Source: Methanobacteriota archaeon (GTDB lineage Archaea > Methanobacteriota > Methanobacteria > Methanobacteriales > Methanobacteriaceae). Taken from it: 64,000 nucleotides of DNA. The stretch is taken from the NCBI GenBank assembly GCA_023411115.1, contig JAEYPF010000015.1, positions 1 to 64,000 of the forward strand, in the 5' to 3' direction. Shown here piece after piece: positions 55,701 to 62,545 of this stretch (positions are counted from its first letter, which is position 1; every line of letters starts with the position of its first letter). The translations under genes were made by a program, and so were the position numbers. The notes beneath the pieces are model-generated. The model saw only the letters and a list, made by a program, of their open reading frames with translations. It did not search any database and had not been told where the DNA came from.

Positions 55701-55754
55701 TTACACCTGAAAATTAAGATAGTGTAATAAAGTATCACATTAATATTTATATAG
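55701..55754 (+). promoter_or_regulatory. Promoter and candidate operator of the MarR gene
   Basis: TTACAC (55701-55706) and GTGTAA (55722-55727) form an inverted repeat with a 15-base spacer. ATTTATATA follows at 55746-55754, a good TATA box about 35-40 bases before the ATG. The inverted repeat just upstream of the TATA box is a plausible site for the MarR protein itself, which commonly autoregulates. Confidence 0.45.
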
Positions 55755-55787
55755 AACATCATAATATGAATAGAGGAGGCGTTCTTA

Positions 55788-56249
55788 ATGGATGAGGAAA
55801 AATTAGGTGAAATGTTGGATAATTTATTTTTGCTATACCAGCTTTTTCAAAAAAATATTTTAAAGTATAAAAATAGTAATGGGCGCATAAAAATGTCATT
55901 TGCTCATTATTTAACACTTTTAATATTAAAAGAAAGGAATGAATTATCCATATCTGAAATTGGGAATCAAATAGGGATGAAAAAGCAAAATATGACCTAT
56001 CTAACTAATAAACTTGTTGAAGAAGGATTAATCAAGAGATTACATGATATGAGTGATCGAAGAGTAATTAAAATTACTCTTACTCCTAAAGGAAATGAAT
56101 ATTTGAACAAGTGGCGAAAAAATAAAATTGAGGAGACAAAAAAGGACTTTTCTTTTTACGATGAAGAAGACATGAACAAAATTTGCAATTCAATTGAAAA
56201 TATTAAGCAGGTTTTCTTAAGAATAGATGATGGGAGAAGGAATTTTTAA
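55788..56249 (+). CDS. MarR family transcriptional regulator
   Basis: Winged-helix regulator of 153 residues. N-terminal dimerisation helices precede the DNA-binding core: LSISEIGNQIGMKKQNMTYLTNKL is the recognition part and LIKRLHDMSDRRVIKITLTPKG the wing with the conserved D-x-R. MarR proteins typically repress transporters or toxin-like genes and are released by small ligands. GAGGAGG precedes the ATG. Between ABC system 1 and the peptide array, so it may control either. Confidence 0.9.
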   Translation: MDEEKLGEMLDNLFLLYQLFQKNILKYKNSNGRIKMSFAHYLTLLILKERNELSISEIGNQIGMKKQNMTYLTNKLVEEGLIKRLHDMSDRRVIKITLTPKGNEYLNKWRKNKIEETKKDFSFYDEEDMNKICNSIENIKQVFLRIDDGRRNF

Positions 56250-56753
56250 GTGTTTAGAGGGGCAATCAATGAGTCAGATGAAGTAACATATTGAACGATT
56301 GAGAATCTCTTTTAATTTTAATATTATGGGCTATAAATTAAGTTCAGCTGCATCGGGTTATTCTATCTCCTTAAGAAGATTAAATAAAAAATTAAATCTT
56401 TTTTTTGATTATTTATGGCTGTTGTAATTTACAGAATTCATTTGGGAGTATTGTGATACGATAGGTCTACGTTGAGGGGTACATTATTATCGTCCATCCA
56501 ACGATTAAATTTATTTAAATCAATTATAACTCATAAATAAGTTCTAAGATGCTTATTTTTGTATTTATTGCTCCATATTGGGATTATTATATAAAAATAA
56601 TTACTAATAGCTCTTTTTAACTGATTATAATTTCTGATAATCTAACATTAATCCCATTCTAACTTTGAATAGTTCAAAATTAATACTTAAACAATATTTA
56701 TTAGCAATGTATTAAATAAAAATCCATTAACTACTCAATGGAGGTGAAAAAGT
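56250..56753. other. Intergenic stretch before the peptide array
   Basis: About 500 AT-rich bases with no supported frame. TATTTATTAG (about 56694-56703) is a TATA-like candidate about 50 bases before the first peptide ATG. It may hold the array promoter; no inverted repeat as clear as that of the MarR gene is seen. Confidence 0.4.
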
Positions 56754-56840
56754 ATGTTGGAAGCGTTATTAGCTTTATTAAGCCCCGTTATATCTGTACT
56801 GGGAGGTTTAGTTAGTCCCATATTAGGACTTATATTATAG
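56754..56840 (+). CDS. Tiny hydrophobic peptide, array copy 1
   Basis: Peptide of 28 residues, MLEALLALLSPVISVLGG followed by a hydrophobic end rich in Leu, Ile and Gly. GGAGGTGAAAAAGT lies directly before the ATG at ideal spacing. It has one acidic residue and no basic one. The central GG matches the GG of the other copies. It would span a membrane once or lie in it as an amphiphile. Divergent in sequence from copies 3-5 but equal in length. Confidence 0.72.
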   Translation: MLEALLALLSPVISVLGGLVSPILGLIL

Positions 56841-56877
56841 TATTTGAGGCATGAATGTATTTTTGGAGGTGGAAAGT

Positions 56878-56964
56878 ACATTAGGCTGTTTATTGGGCTT
56901 TTTATACCCCTTATGTCTAGTAGACGGTCTATTACATTTCGTGATGTGCATATTATTGTTATAA
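56878..56964 (+). CDS. Tiny hydrophobic peptide, array copy 2, start codon lost or shifted
   Basis: The unit aligns with its neighbours and stays open for 28 codons (TLGCLLGFLYPLCLVDGLL and on to a CILLL end), but the position of the ATG is ACA. Read from an ATG at 56851 the frame gives 37 residues; a TTG at 56863 is another option. Neither has the canonical site, since GGAGGTGG lies inside the frame. Either this copy is translated from an upstream start or it is a silenced copy. Confidence 0.4.
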   Translation, partial: TLGCLLGFLYPLCLVDGLLHFVMCILLL

Positions 56965-57007
56965 TACTGTGAGCGTATTGTAATAGAGCTAAATGGAGGT
57001 GAAAAGC

Positions 57008-57094
57008 ATGATAGACCTAACATTTGGGTATTTACACCAGCTTTTATGTCTAGTAGGCGGTTTATTGCAGTCATTAGTATGTCTATTATTCTAA
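57008..57094 (+). CDS. Tiny hydrophobic peptide, array copy 3
   Basis: Peptide of 28 residues: MIDLT, an aromatic GYLH, LLCLVGGLL and a CLLF end. GGAGGTGAAAAGC precedes the ATG. It has one Asp near the N-terminus and one His and otherwise only hydrophobic or small residues. The same MIDLT...VGGLL...CLLF pattern recurs in copies 4 and 5. No signal peptide with a cleavage site is visible, so the whole peptide is probably the product. Confidence 0.78.
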   Translation: MIDLTFGYLHQLLCLVGGLLQSLVCLLF

Positions 57095-57139
57095 TACCGT
57101 GAAGTGTATTGTGATAGAGTTGAACGGAGGTGAAAAAAC

Positions 57140-57226
57140 ATGATAGACTTAACAGCCGGATATTTGCATCTGTTATTAAACTGGGTAGGCGGTTTATTAG
57201 GTTCTTTAGTATGCCTATTATTCTAA
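57140..57226 (+). CDS. Tiny hydrophobic peptide, array copy 4
   Basis: Peptide of 28 residues, identical to copy 5 except for one residue (TAGY here, TFGY there): MIDLTAGYLHLLLNWVGG and then LLGSLVCLLF. GGAGGTGAAAAAAC precedes the ATG. Conservation of the frame and length, together with base changes between units, argues for selection on the peptide. Confidence 0.78.
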   Translation: MIDLTAGYLHLLLNWVGGLLGSLVCLLF

Positions 57227-57270
57227 TACCATGAATTGTTACTGTGATAAAATTTAAGGAGGTGAAAAGC

Positions 57271-57357
57271 ATGATAGATCTAACATTTGGATATTTGCAT
57301 CTGTTATTAAACTGGGTAGGCGGTTTATTAGGTTCTTTAGTATGCCTATTATTCTAA
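57271..57357 (+). CDS. Tiny hydrophobic peptide, array copy 5
   Basis: Peptide of 28 residues with TFGY at 5-8, LLLNWVGGLLG in the middle and LVCLLF at the end. AAGGAGGTGAAAAGC precedes the ATG. Last unit of the array, followed by a hairpin. The LLNW-VGG core with a single Cys near the C-terminus is shared with copy 4. Confidence 0.78.
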   Translation: MIDLTFGYLHLLLNWVGGLLGSLVCLLF

Positions 57358-57380
57358 TTGACATGTAAAATAGGCCTATT

Positions 57381-57403
57381 CTGGGGGTATCACCATCCCT
57401 CAG
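57381..57403 (+). terminator. Candidate terminator after the peptide array
   Basis: CTGGGGG (57381-57387) pairs with CCCTCAG (57397-57403), one G-T wobble, nine-base loop, then ATTTT. The 24 bases between the last stop and the stem are AT-rich. Confidence 0.4.
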
Positions 57404-57646
57404 ATTTTAAAAGGAGTAATATCTCATCATATAACTTCCTTTCGGATGTTTAATTTAATATATTGCAACGACATGAAGAGATATATGATTATAACTCCCT
57501 TTAATTACTTTTTTTGCAGTAAATCGTGTATTTAGTAATTATTACATATCTCTATTCTATGCAAATCAATAATATGAAATTTCAGTTAAAGAGCTAGATG
57601 ATATTTTTTATATTTCTGTGAAAAATTAAATTAAAAAATAATAAAT

Positions 57647-57895
57647 TGAGGTTCTCAAAATCCTCAAAAAACGAAGTTTTTTGGGAGTTAGAAAAAGCAA
57701 CGCTTTTTCTAAAAATTCAATTAGAATTTTTGGAGGTTGAGAAAACCTGAAAGGTTTTCGAACCCCAAAATAGAAAATTTTGGATGTCCTTAAAACCAAA
57801 GGTTTTGGGACCACAAAAATCAAAGATTTTTGGAGGTTGAGAAAAATTCATTCTGAATTTTTCGAACCACAAAATAGAAAATTTTGGAGGTTGGG
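57647..57895. repeat. Largest short-hairpin array, behind ABC operon 2
   Basis: About nine units in a row. Clear ones are CAAAAAAC-gaa-GTTTTTTG (57665-57683), TTAGAAAAAGC-aac-GCTTTTTCTAA (57688-57712), AAAAATTC-aatta-GAATTTTT (57711-57731), GAAAACC-tgaaa-GGTTTTC (57741-57759) and CCAAAAT-agaaa-ATTTTGG (57765-57783). An AAAACC/GGTTTT unit, CAAAAATC-aaa-GATTTTTG, GAAAAATTC/GAATTTTTC and CAAAAT/ATTTTG follow. GGAGGTTGA and CGAACC linkers recur and are themselves partly complementary, extending some stems. The rest of the 57358-57912 gap shows a 20-codon frame without a site and nothing else. Confidence 0.78.
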
Positions 57896-57912
57896 ATAAT
57901 TAAATCTATTAG

Positions 57913-58572
57913 TTAACGAATTATATTTCCATCCTGCATTTTGATTACGTTATTTGCATATTCTGCGCATAATGGATTGTGAGTTACCTCTACAATGGTT
58001 AACCCATCTTCCTCATTTAATTCCCTGATTAATTCCATTATTATCTTAGTATTTTTAGTGTCTAGTTCTCCTGTGGGTTCATCAGCTAGTAAAAGTGATG
58101 GATCATTTGCAAGTGCACGAGCTATGGACACTCGCTGCTGTTCACCACCTGAAAGCTGCGTATGATAACGATCATATTTACCCGATAGCCCTACTTTATC
58201 CAGCAGTTTTTTTGCTTTTTTGGAGTCTGGAGCGATCATGGGTAACATAACATTTTCAAGGGCAGTAAGTTGTGGCATTAAGTTAAACCGCTGAAAAATG
58301 AATCCAATATTTTCCCTCCTAATTTTTGCCTGCTCTTTCACAGGATACTCCTTAATATTTTTCCCATTCATTAAAACAGCCCCTCTTGTTGGCGTGTCAA
58401 GTATTCCTGCTAAATGGAGTAGTGTTGATTTTCCAGATCCTGAAGGACCCATTAATGCAGTGAAAGAGCCTTCCCTTATAATTAGATTTACACCACGGAG
58501 AGCTTGTACATCTTCTTCTCCCATTCTGTAAGTTTTCCAGACATGATTAAATACCAGTACGTCGTCATTCAT
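57913..58572 (-). CDS. ABC transporter ATPase, MacB/LolD type (system 2)
   Basis: ATP-binding subunit of 219 residues, paralogue of the one at 53581. Walker A GPSGSGKST, LSGGEQQRV and LLADEPTGELD are unchanged. Between Walker B and the switch, ITIVAVTHN of system 1 is here LTIVEVTHN, a small change next to the catalytic His. Its ATG overlaps the permease end by eight bases exactly as in system 1. Most likely a segmental duplication of the operon. Confidence 0.93.
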   Translation of the reverse strand: MNDDVLVFNHVWKTYRMGEEDVQALRGVNLIIREGSFTALMGPSGSGKSTLLHLAGILDTPTRGAVLMNGKNIKEYPVKEQAKIRRENIGFIFQRFNLMPQLTALENVMLPMIAPDSKKAKKLLDKVGLSGKYDRYHTQLSGGEQQRVSIARALANDPSLLLADEPTGELDTKNTKIIMELIRELNEEDGLTIVEVTHNPLCAEYANNVIKMQDGNIIR

Positions 58573-59656
58573 ATCTCAATGCCTCCACTACGTTTAATCT
58601 AGATGCTCTCCATGCAGGATATAACCCTGCCACGACACTTAAAAGTGTAGCCCCACCAATTACTTCGGCTACCAACCATAACGGTAGTGTTTGGGTAAGA
58701 CTAATGTTTTCCATACCTAGTTGCGGTGCATATGTCATAATTCCAATTTCCATTAAAATAGCAGCCACAATTATACCCATTATTGAGGCTATAAATCCTA
58801 ACAATCCTGCTTCAGCAAGTATACTTCCCAGTATTTCTCTGTTTGTAAAACCTATTGCTTTTAATACTCCTATTTCGCGTGTTCTTTCGGAAACATTAAC
58901 CAGCATAATGTTAATAATACTTATAACTCCAACTAGAAGTGCAACACTGGCAATAGCACCTACAAAAAGAGTTACAGCACTCATTATTCCTTCGATCTGT
59001 TTACTGTAGTCAGATTTTGTTAATGCAGTGGTACCATTTACTGTACTTTCTATAGCCTTTTTCACAGTTTCAGGGTCAATTTTAGTATTTGCACTAATGC
59101 TTGTTACCTTGTTATCATTCATAGGCAGGGCTTTATTGATATCCAGGAATACAAGTCCCATTCCAAATCCCCCTTCCTTGGTTATTCCTGTTACTTTAAG
59201 TTTCTGGTCTTTAATGGTTATAGTGCTCCCAATTTTATAACCAAAAGCATCAACAATTGTCTTGCTGATAACAACTCCTGGTGTTCCGTTAATTTTTATC
59301 TGATTCCAGTCACTCATTCCCATAACAACTATGTTCATACCACTTATCTGGCTGCTGAACTGTGTTTCTTTTTTAATATTATAGAGCTGAGACATATTTT
59401 CTATCTTGGTAACCGCATCTGGGCTTAAAAAAGTATTACCCGTAGATCCCATAATTCCAGATCCGCCGGAGCTATTTGTTATTGTAACATCTCCCATGAG
59501 GGAATCTGTCTGGCCCTTCATGTAGGACGTCATCCCTGTACCGATACCCATAAGAACCACCAGGGCAGTGACTCCTATTATCACGCCTAACATGGTTAGA
59601 GCGCTTCGAAGCTTTCTTCTTTTGAAATTTTTAAATGATAATGTGTAAATACTCAT
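58565..59656 (-). CDS. ABC transporter permease, MacB/FtsX type (system 2)
   Basis: Membrane subunit of 363 residues with the same layout as the paralogue at 54242: one N-terminal helix, extracytoplasmic domain and three C-terminal helices with VSERTREIGVLKAIGFTNREI. The extracytoplasmic part has diverged more than the helices (GSGIMGSTGNTFLSPDAV), as expected if the two systems recognise different substrates. Start at the ATG at 59656 with GGAGGATTC before it; the longer frame adds ten residues without a site. Confidence 0.92.
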   Translation of the reverse strand: MSIYTLSFKNFKRRKLRSALTMLGVIIGVTALVVLMGIGTGMTSYMKGQTDSLMGDVTITNSSGGSGIMGSTGNTFLSPDAVTKIENMSQLYNIKKETQFSSQISGMNIVVMGMSDWNQIKINGTPGVVISKTIVDAFGYKIGSTITIKDQKLKVTGITKEGGFGMGLVFLDINKALPMNDNKVTSISANTKIDPETVKKAIESTVNGTTALTKSDYSKQIEGIMSAVTLFVGAIASVALLVGVISIINIMLVNVSERTREIGVLKAIGFTNREILGSILAEAGLLGFIASIMGIIVAAILMEIGIMTYAPQLGMENISLTQTLPLWLVAEVIGGATLLSVVAGLYPAWRASRLNVVEALRYE

Positions 59657-59747
59657 TTGAATCCTCCGAACATACAATAAATCCAAATGATATTTATTAT
59701 CATATAAATATTGTGTTTTGTTTAATAATGTATTAAATGATTAACTA

Positions 59748-59954
59748 TCAAATTTTTATACTGTCCAGTTCAAATACTTCCTCAATATATCTTCTTTTAA
59801 GAGCTTTAGTTATCCTGTAAGCTAAAATTAAAGATGGATTATACCTTCCCTGCTCTAAAGCTATAATTGTCTGCCTTGTTACATCAACAGCTTCTGCTAA
59901 CTCTTCCTGGGTCATTTTAAGTTCTTTTCTGTATTCTTTGATTTTCGTTTTCAT
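59748..59954 (-). CDS. XRE-family helix-turn-helix regulator
   Basis: DNA-binding protein of 68 residues, a single HTH_3 domain: LKMTQEELAEAVDVTRQTIIALEQGRYNPSL. The RQTI-ALEQGRYNPSL form is that of the small Firmicutes-type regulators which are cotranscribed with membrane proteins. It overlaps the DUF3796 gene by four bases (ATGA), so the two are coupled. It may act on the inverted repeat at 60309. Confidence 0.92.
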   Translation of the reverse strand: MKTKIKEYRKELKMTQEELAEAVDVTRQTIIALEQGRYNPSLILAYRITKALKRRYIEEVFELDSIKI

Positions 59955-60283
59955 GGTCTCTCTTCTTTGAAATTATAAAAGAAATATGAAAGTACGCAGA
60001 TTATTATGCTGCCTGAAAATAGTAAGGTGAATGCTACAGGGAAGATTGAGTTGTCTTTAATTATTGTAGTGTAAATTATAGATGCGGCCCCAGCAAATAC
60101 AACATATAAAAAAGCGTTTCTGGTTGCCAACCCAACATTTCTCTGTAATCTTTCATCATTTTCGCCATAAACTGTAAAATATACTGCAAATGCTGCAAAA
60201 CCTGCAAATCCAATGTTTCCTGTTACAAAATATAACAGGCATAATGGGCTTAAAAATCCTAGATACCAAAGTGCATTTTTCAT
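59951..60283 (-). CDS. DUF3796-like membrane protein
   Basis: Integral membrane protein of 110 residues with about four helices, similar to the DUF3796 family of Firmicutes, where it is regularly paired with a small XRE regulator. FVTGNIGFAGFAAFAVYF and the loop ENDERLQRNVGLATRNAF are the recognisable parts. Function unknown; membrane-stress or peptide sensing has been suspected for similar pairs. GGAGAGG before the ATG. Probably acquired from bacteria with its regulator. Confidence 0.75.
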   Translation of the reverse strand: MKNALWYLGFLSPLCLLYFVTGNIGFAGFAAFAVYFTVYGENDERLQRNVGLATRNAFLYVVFAGAASIIYTTIIKDNSIFPVAFTLLFSGSIIICVLSYFFYNFKEERP

Positions 60284-60308
60284 AGAACCTCTCCATGTAA
60301 AAAATATG

Positions 60309-60323
60309 TTACATCTAATGTAA
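60309..60323 (-). promoter_or_regulatory. Inverted repeat operator for the XRE/DUF3796 operon
   Basis: TTACAT-cta-ATGTAA is a perfect inverted repeat 26-40 bases upstream of the DUF3796 start. A further ATTACAT follows at about 60330. This is where a small HTH dimer would bind to shut off its own operon. Confidence 0.5.
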
Positions 60324-60479
60324 GAAATATATTACATTCTATTTAAATGTTTCCATATCCCAAAAATAAATACATTATTTAGTAAAAAAATAGTAATCTG
60401 GGTAGTCAAATACAGAAAATTGAATTTAAAAAGAGAATATACAAAATGGACTAATTTAATTCAAAGTTTCAGGTGTAAA

Positions 60480-61388
60480 ATGAATCGTTCATGGGGATAT
60501 TTAAGTGCACTCGCAGTTGCACTTCTATTTGGGGTCTGGTTTTCACTGGACAAGACGCTACTTGGATATCTTCATCCTTTTGCGCTTGCAGCGCTTACAT
60601 ACTTAATAGCAAGCATATTCTTGTTTTTTATAAATTTTTCACCCCTTAAAAATAAAATATTGCATATTATAAATCAAAAAAGCCAGGTAGAAGATTTTAT
60701 TTCAAGAAAAGAATACATGATTCTCTTTTTAACTGCCATTTTTGGGTCAGTAACTGCACCAGCATTATATTTAAGTGGTTTAAGTAGAATAACTGCGGTT
60801 AATGCTGCTCTTCTGGCCAATATAGAGATATTATTTATTATAGTCATAGGAATTTTCTTCTTAAAAGAGAAAGTTCACAAAAAAGATATAATAGGGTTCG
60901 CATTTTTATTATTAGGGGCTGTCTTTTTAAGCACCAACGACCTGCAAAATCTTTCATTTAACCAGAATCTGTTTGGAAGTCTATTGGTAATTTCTGCAGC
61001 GTTTTTCTGGAGCCTTGATACCAGTTTAAGCAAGTTCTTAAGCCATAAACAGAACATAATATTTATCACAGCTTTAAAAACTGCAATAGGTGGTTCAATT
61101 TTATTATTCCTGTCGTTAGCTTTGGGATTGAGCTTTACTTTACCTTTATTTAGAGTACCTCTACTGCTTTTTATTGGAATTGTTTGTGTAAGTTTTTCCC
61201 TTGTATTGATTTATTATTCCATCCGGCTTATTGGTTCAACAAGGACAGGATCTATATTTGCACTCAGTTCTCTTTTTGGGGCTGTGACTGCATTTATTGC
61301 TTTAGGTGAACCTTTAACTATTTTTCAGATTTTATTTGGCTTTTTAATGTTAGCTGGTGTTTTGATTTTGTATAAAGGTGAAGAATGA
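60480..61388 (+). CDS. EamA/DMT family transporter
   Basis: Membrane protein of about 302 residues with ten helices in two EamA halves: YLSALAVALLFGVWFSLDKTL (first) and NLFGSLLVISAAFFWSLDTSLSKFL (second), each ending in the P-less GAVFLS- or GVLILY-type helix. Drug/metabolite exporters of this family carry amino acids, nucleotides or drugs. The ATG at 60480 has AGGTG upstream; the 20-residue longer frame has none. No operon partner. Confidence 0.88.
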   Translation: MNRSWGYLSALAVALLFGVWFSLDKTLLGYLHPFALAALTYLIASIFLFFINFSPLKNKILHIINQKSQVEDFISRKEYMILFLTAIFGSVTAPALYLSGLSRITAVNAALLANIEILFIIVIGIFFLKEKVHKKDIIGFAFLLLGAVFLSTNDLQNLSFNQNLFGSLLVISAAFFWSLDTSLSKFLSHKQNIIFITALKTAIGGSILLFLSLALGLSFTLPLFRVPLLLFIGIVCVSFSLVLIYYSIRLIGSTRTGSIFALSSLFGAVTAFIALGEPLTIFQILFGFLMLAGVLILYKGEE

Positions 61389-61502
61389 AGACTGAATTCA
61401 TTTAGGGGAATATTGAATTATCATACTTATATTACTATTTATAAAATTATTAATAATATTAAAAACATATCAATTAAACACTCTAAAGCTTGGAGGTTTA
61501 AT

Positions 61503-61739
61503 ATGAAGAAAATAGCGATTTTATTGGTGTTAATACTGATTTTAGGGACTATTATAGTATCTGGATGTGCCTCAAATAAGAACAACACTATACAAAATGA
61601 AAGTCATATATTTGGAAAAGGATCAAATGAAAGCCAAAATCCTCCCAGAACTGATATGCAGGGGGTATTAGGTAATAATAATGATTACATTCACAAAGTA
61701 AGCGCTGTATCGGGTGTATCTAACAGTATTCCTGGATAG
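61503..61739 (+). CDS. Small lipoprotein
   Basis: Lipoprotein of 78 residues: MKKIAILLVLILILGTIIVSGC, a signal peptide and lipobox with the lipidated Cys at 22, then a short polar, Asn-rich tail with several N-x-T/S sites. GGAGG lies nine to ten bases before the ATG; the 30-residue longer frame is unlikely. It directly precedes the trypsin-like protease gene by about 40 bases, so the two may form a unit. Confidence 0.75.
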   Translation: MKKIAILLVLILILGTIIVSGCASNKNNTIQNESHIFGKGSNESQNPPRTDMQGVLGNNNDYIHKVSAVSGVSNSIPG

Positions 61740-61780
61740 GGTGTTAAATTATCCATTCATTAATTTTCTATTTTAAACAA

Positions 61781-62332
61781 GTGCTAAACAATTTTAAACC
61801 TATTTTTCTTCATGCAATAACAAATGAATCACGTGCTAAAATGAAAACTCAAAAAATTACAGCAGGTGGAACTTTAATATGCAATGAAAAAAATGGAATC
61901 ATTGGTGCAATCATAAAATACAAAGATAAAAATTGTATTTTAACAGCTTACCACATATTAAGAGTCGGGAACTGTAATTTAGGCGATAATGTCCTGATAA
62001 ATAAATTTAAAGGCAAAATAATTGAGATATTAATAGATTATGATCTCGCAGTTGCTGAAATTTATGCACCGGAATCCTCATTAGAATTTTCAAACTTGGG
62101 AAAACCTGAAATAGGGCCTGCATATGCGCTTAAAGGGGAATTTAAAAATCCATGTAACATAATGACCATTGGAAAGACCTATCATTATCTTTCATTTTCA
62201 TTTAAAACACTTCCACTTCCAGGTGATAGCGGATCGCCCATAATCCAAAATGGAAATGTAGTGGGGATACTGGCATCAATATTTTACACAAATGCCAATG
62301 GCATTGCCATATCTCTTGAAATGTTTGAATAA
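61781..62332 (+). CDS. Trypsin-like serine protease (S1 fold)
   Basis: Protein of 183 residues with a complete chymotrypsin-type triad in order: LTAYHIL with His58, DYDLAVAEI with Asp88, and GDSGSPII with Ser150. No signal peptide is seen, so it may act in the cytosol or be exported in another way. The frame starts with a GTG; an ATG at residue 21 (MKTQKITAGG) is the alternative, and neither has a good ribosome site. S1 proteases are rare in methanogens. Partner could be the lipoprotein just upstream. Confidence 0.75.
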   Translation: MLNNFKPIFLHAITNESRAKMKTQKITAGGTLICNEKNGIIGAIIKYKDKNCILTAYHILRVGNCNLGDNVLINKFKGKIIEILIDYDLAVAEIYAPESSLEFSNLGKPEIGPAYALKGEFKNPCNIMTIGKTYHYLSFSFKTLPLPGDSGSPIIQNGNVVGILASIFYTNANGIAISLEMFE

Positions 62333-62545
62333 TAATAAAATTCAGTTAATTTTGAGCTAATAGGACAGTTTGATGTATAATAACATTAAATTCTATTTTA
62401 GTAAGAAATAAATAAAAAATTAAATAAATATCATTAAAGAGTTCATAATTACTTCACTTATAATAACGTTCTAAATATGGTTTTTTCGTTCTAATATTGA
62501 TTATAACCATGCAATACTTTATTAAAATTAAAAGGAGAGTGTTTT

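Larger units (their letters stand above)
56741..57357 (+). repeat. Five tandem ~130-bp units each encoding a tiny peptide
   Basis: The segment is a tandem array whose units are spaced 124, 130, 132 and 131 bases (peptide starts at 56754, 56878, 57008, 57140, 57271). Each unit has a GGAGGTGRAAA site, a 28-codon hydrophobic frame and a 40-45 base spacer (TACCGTGAAGTGTATTGTGATAG-like). Units 4 and 5 are nearly identical, unit 3 is close, units 1 and 2 are divergent. The gradient suggests repeated duplication. Confidence 0.85.

Noticed and set aside
56835..57272. Minus-strand 145-residue frame through the peptide array
   Set aside because: It is the antisense of the tandem units, has the same 130-bp repetition and no ribosome site; the plus-strand frames have consensus sites.
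56741..57357. CRISPR-like array
   Set aside because: The repeat period is about 130 bp, the repeated part is coding, spacers are alike rather than unique, and no cas genes are near.
57626..57823. Minus-strand frame in the hairpin array
   Set aside because: The translation only mirrors the inverted repeats and has low complexity; no start site.
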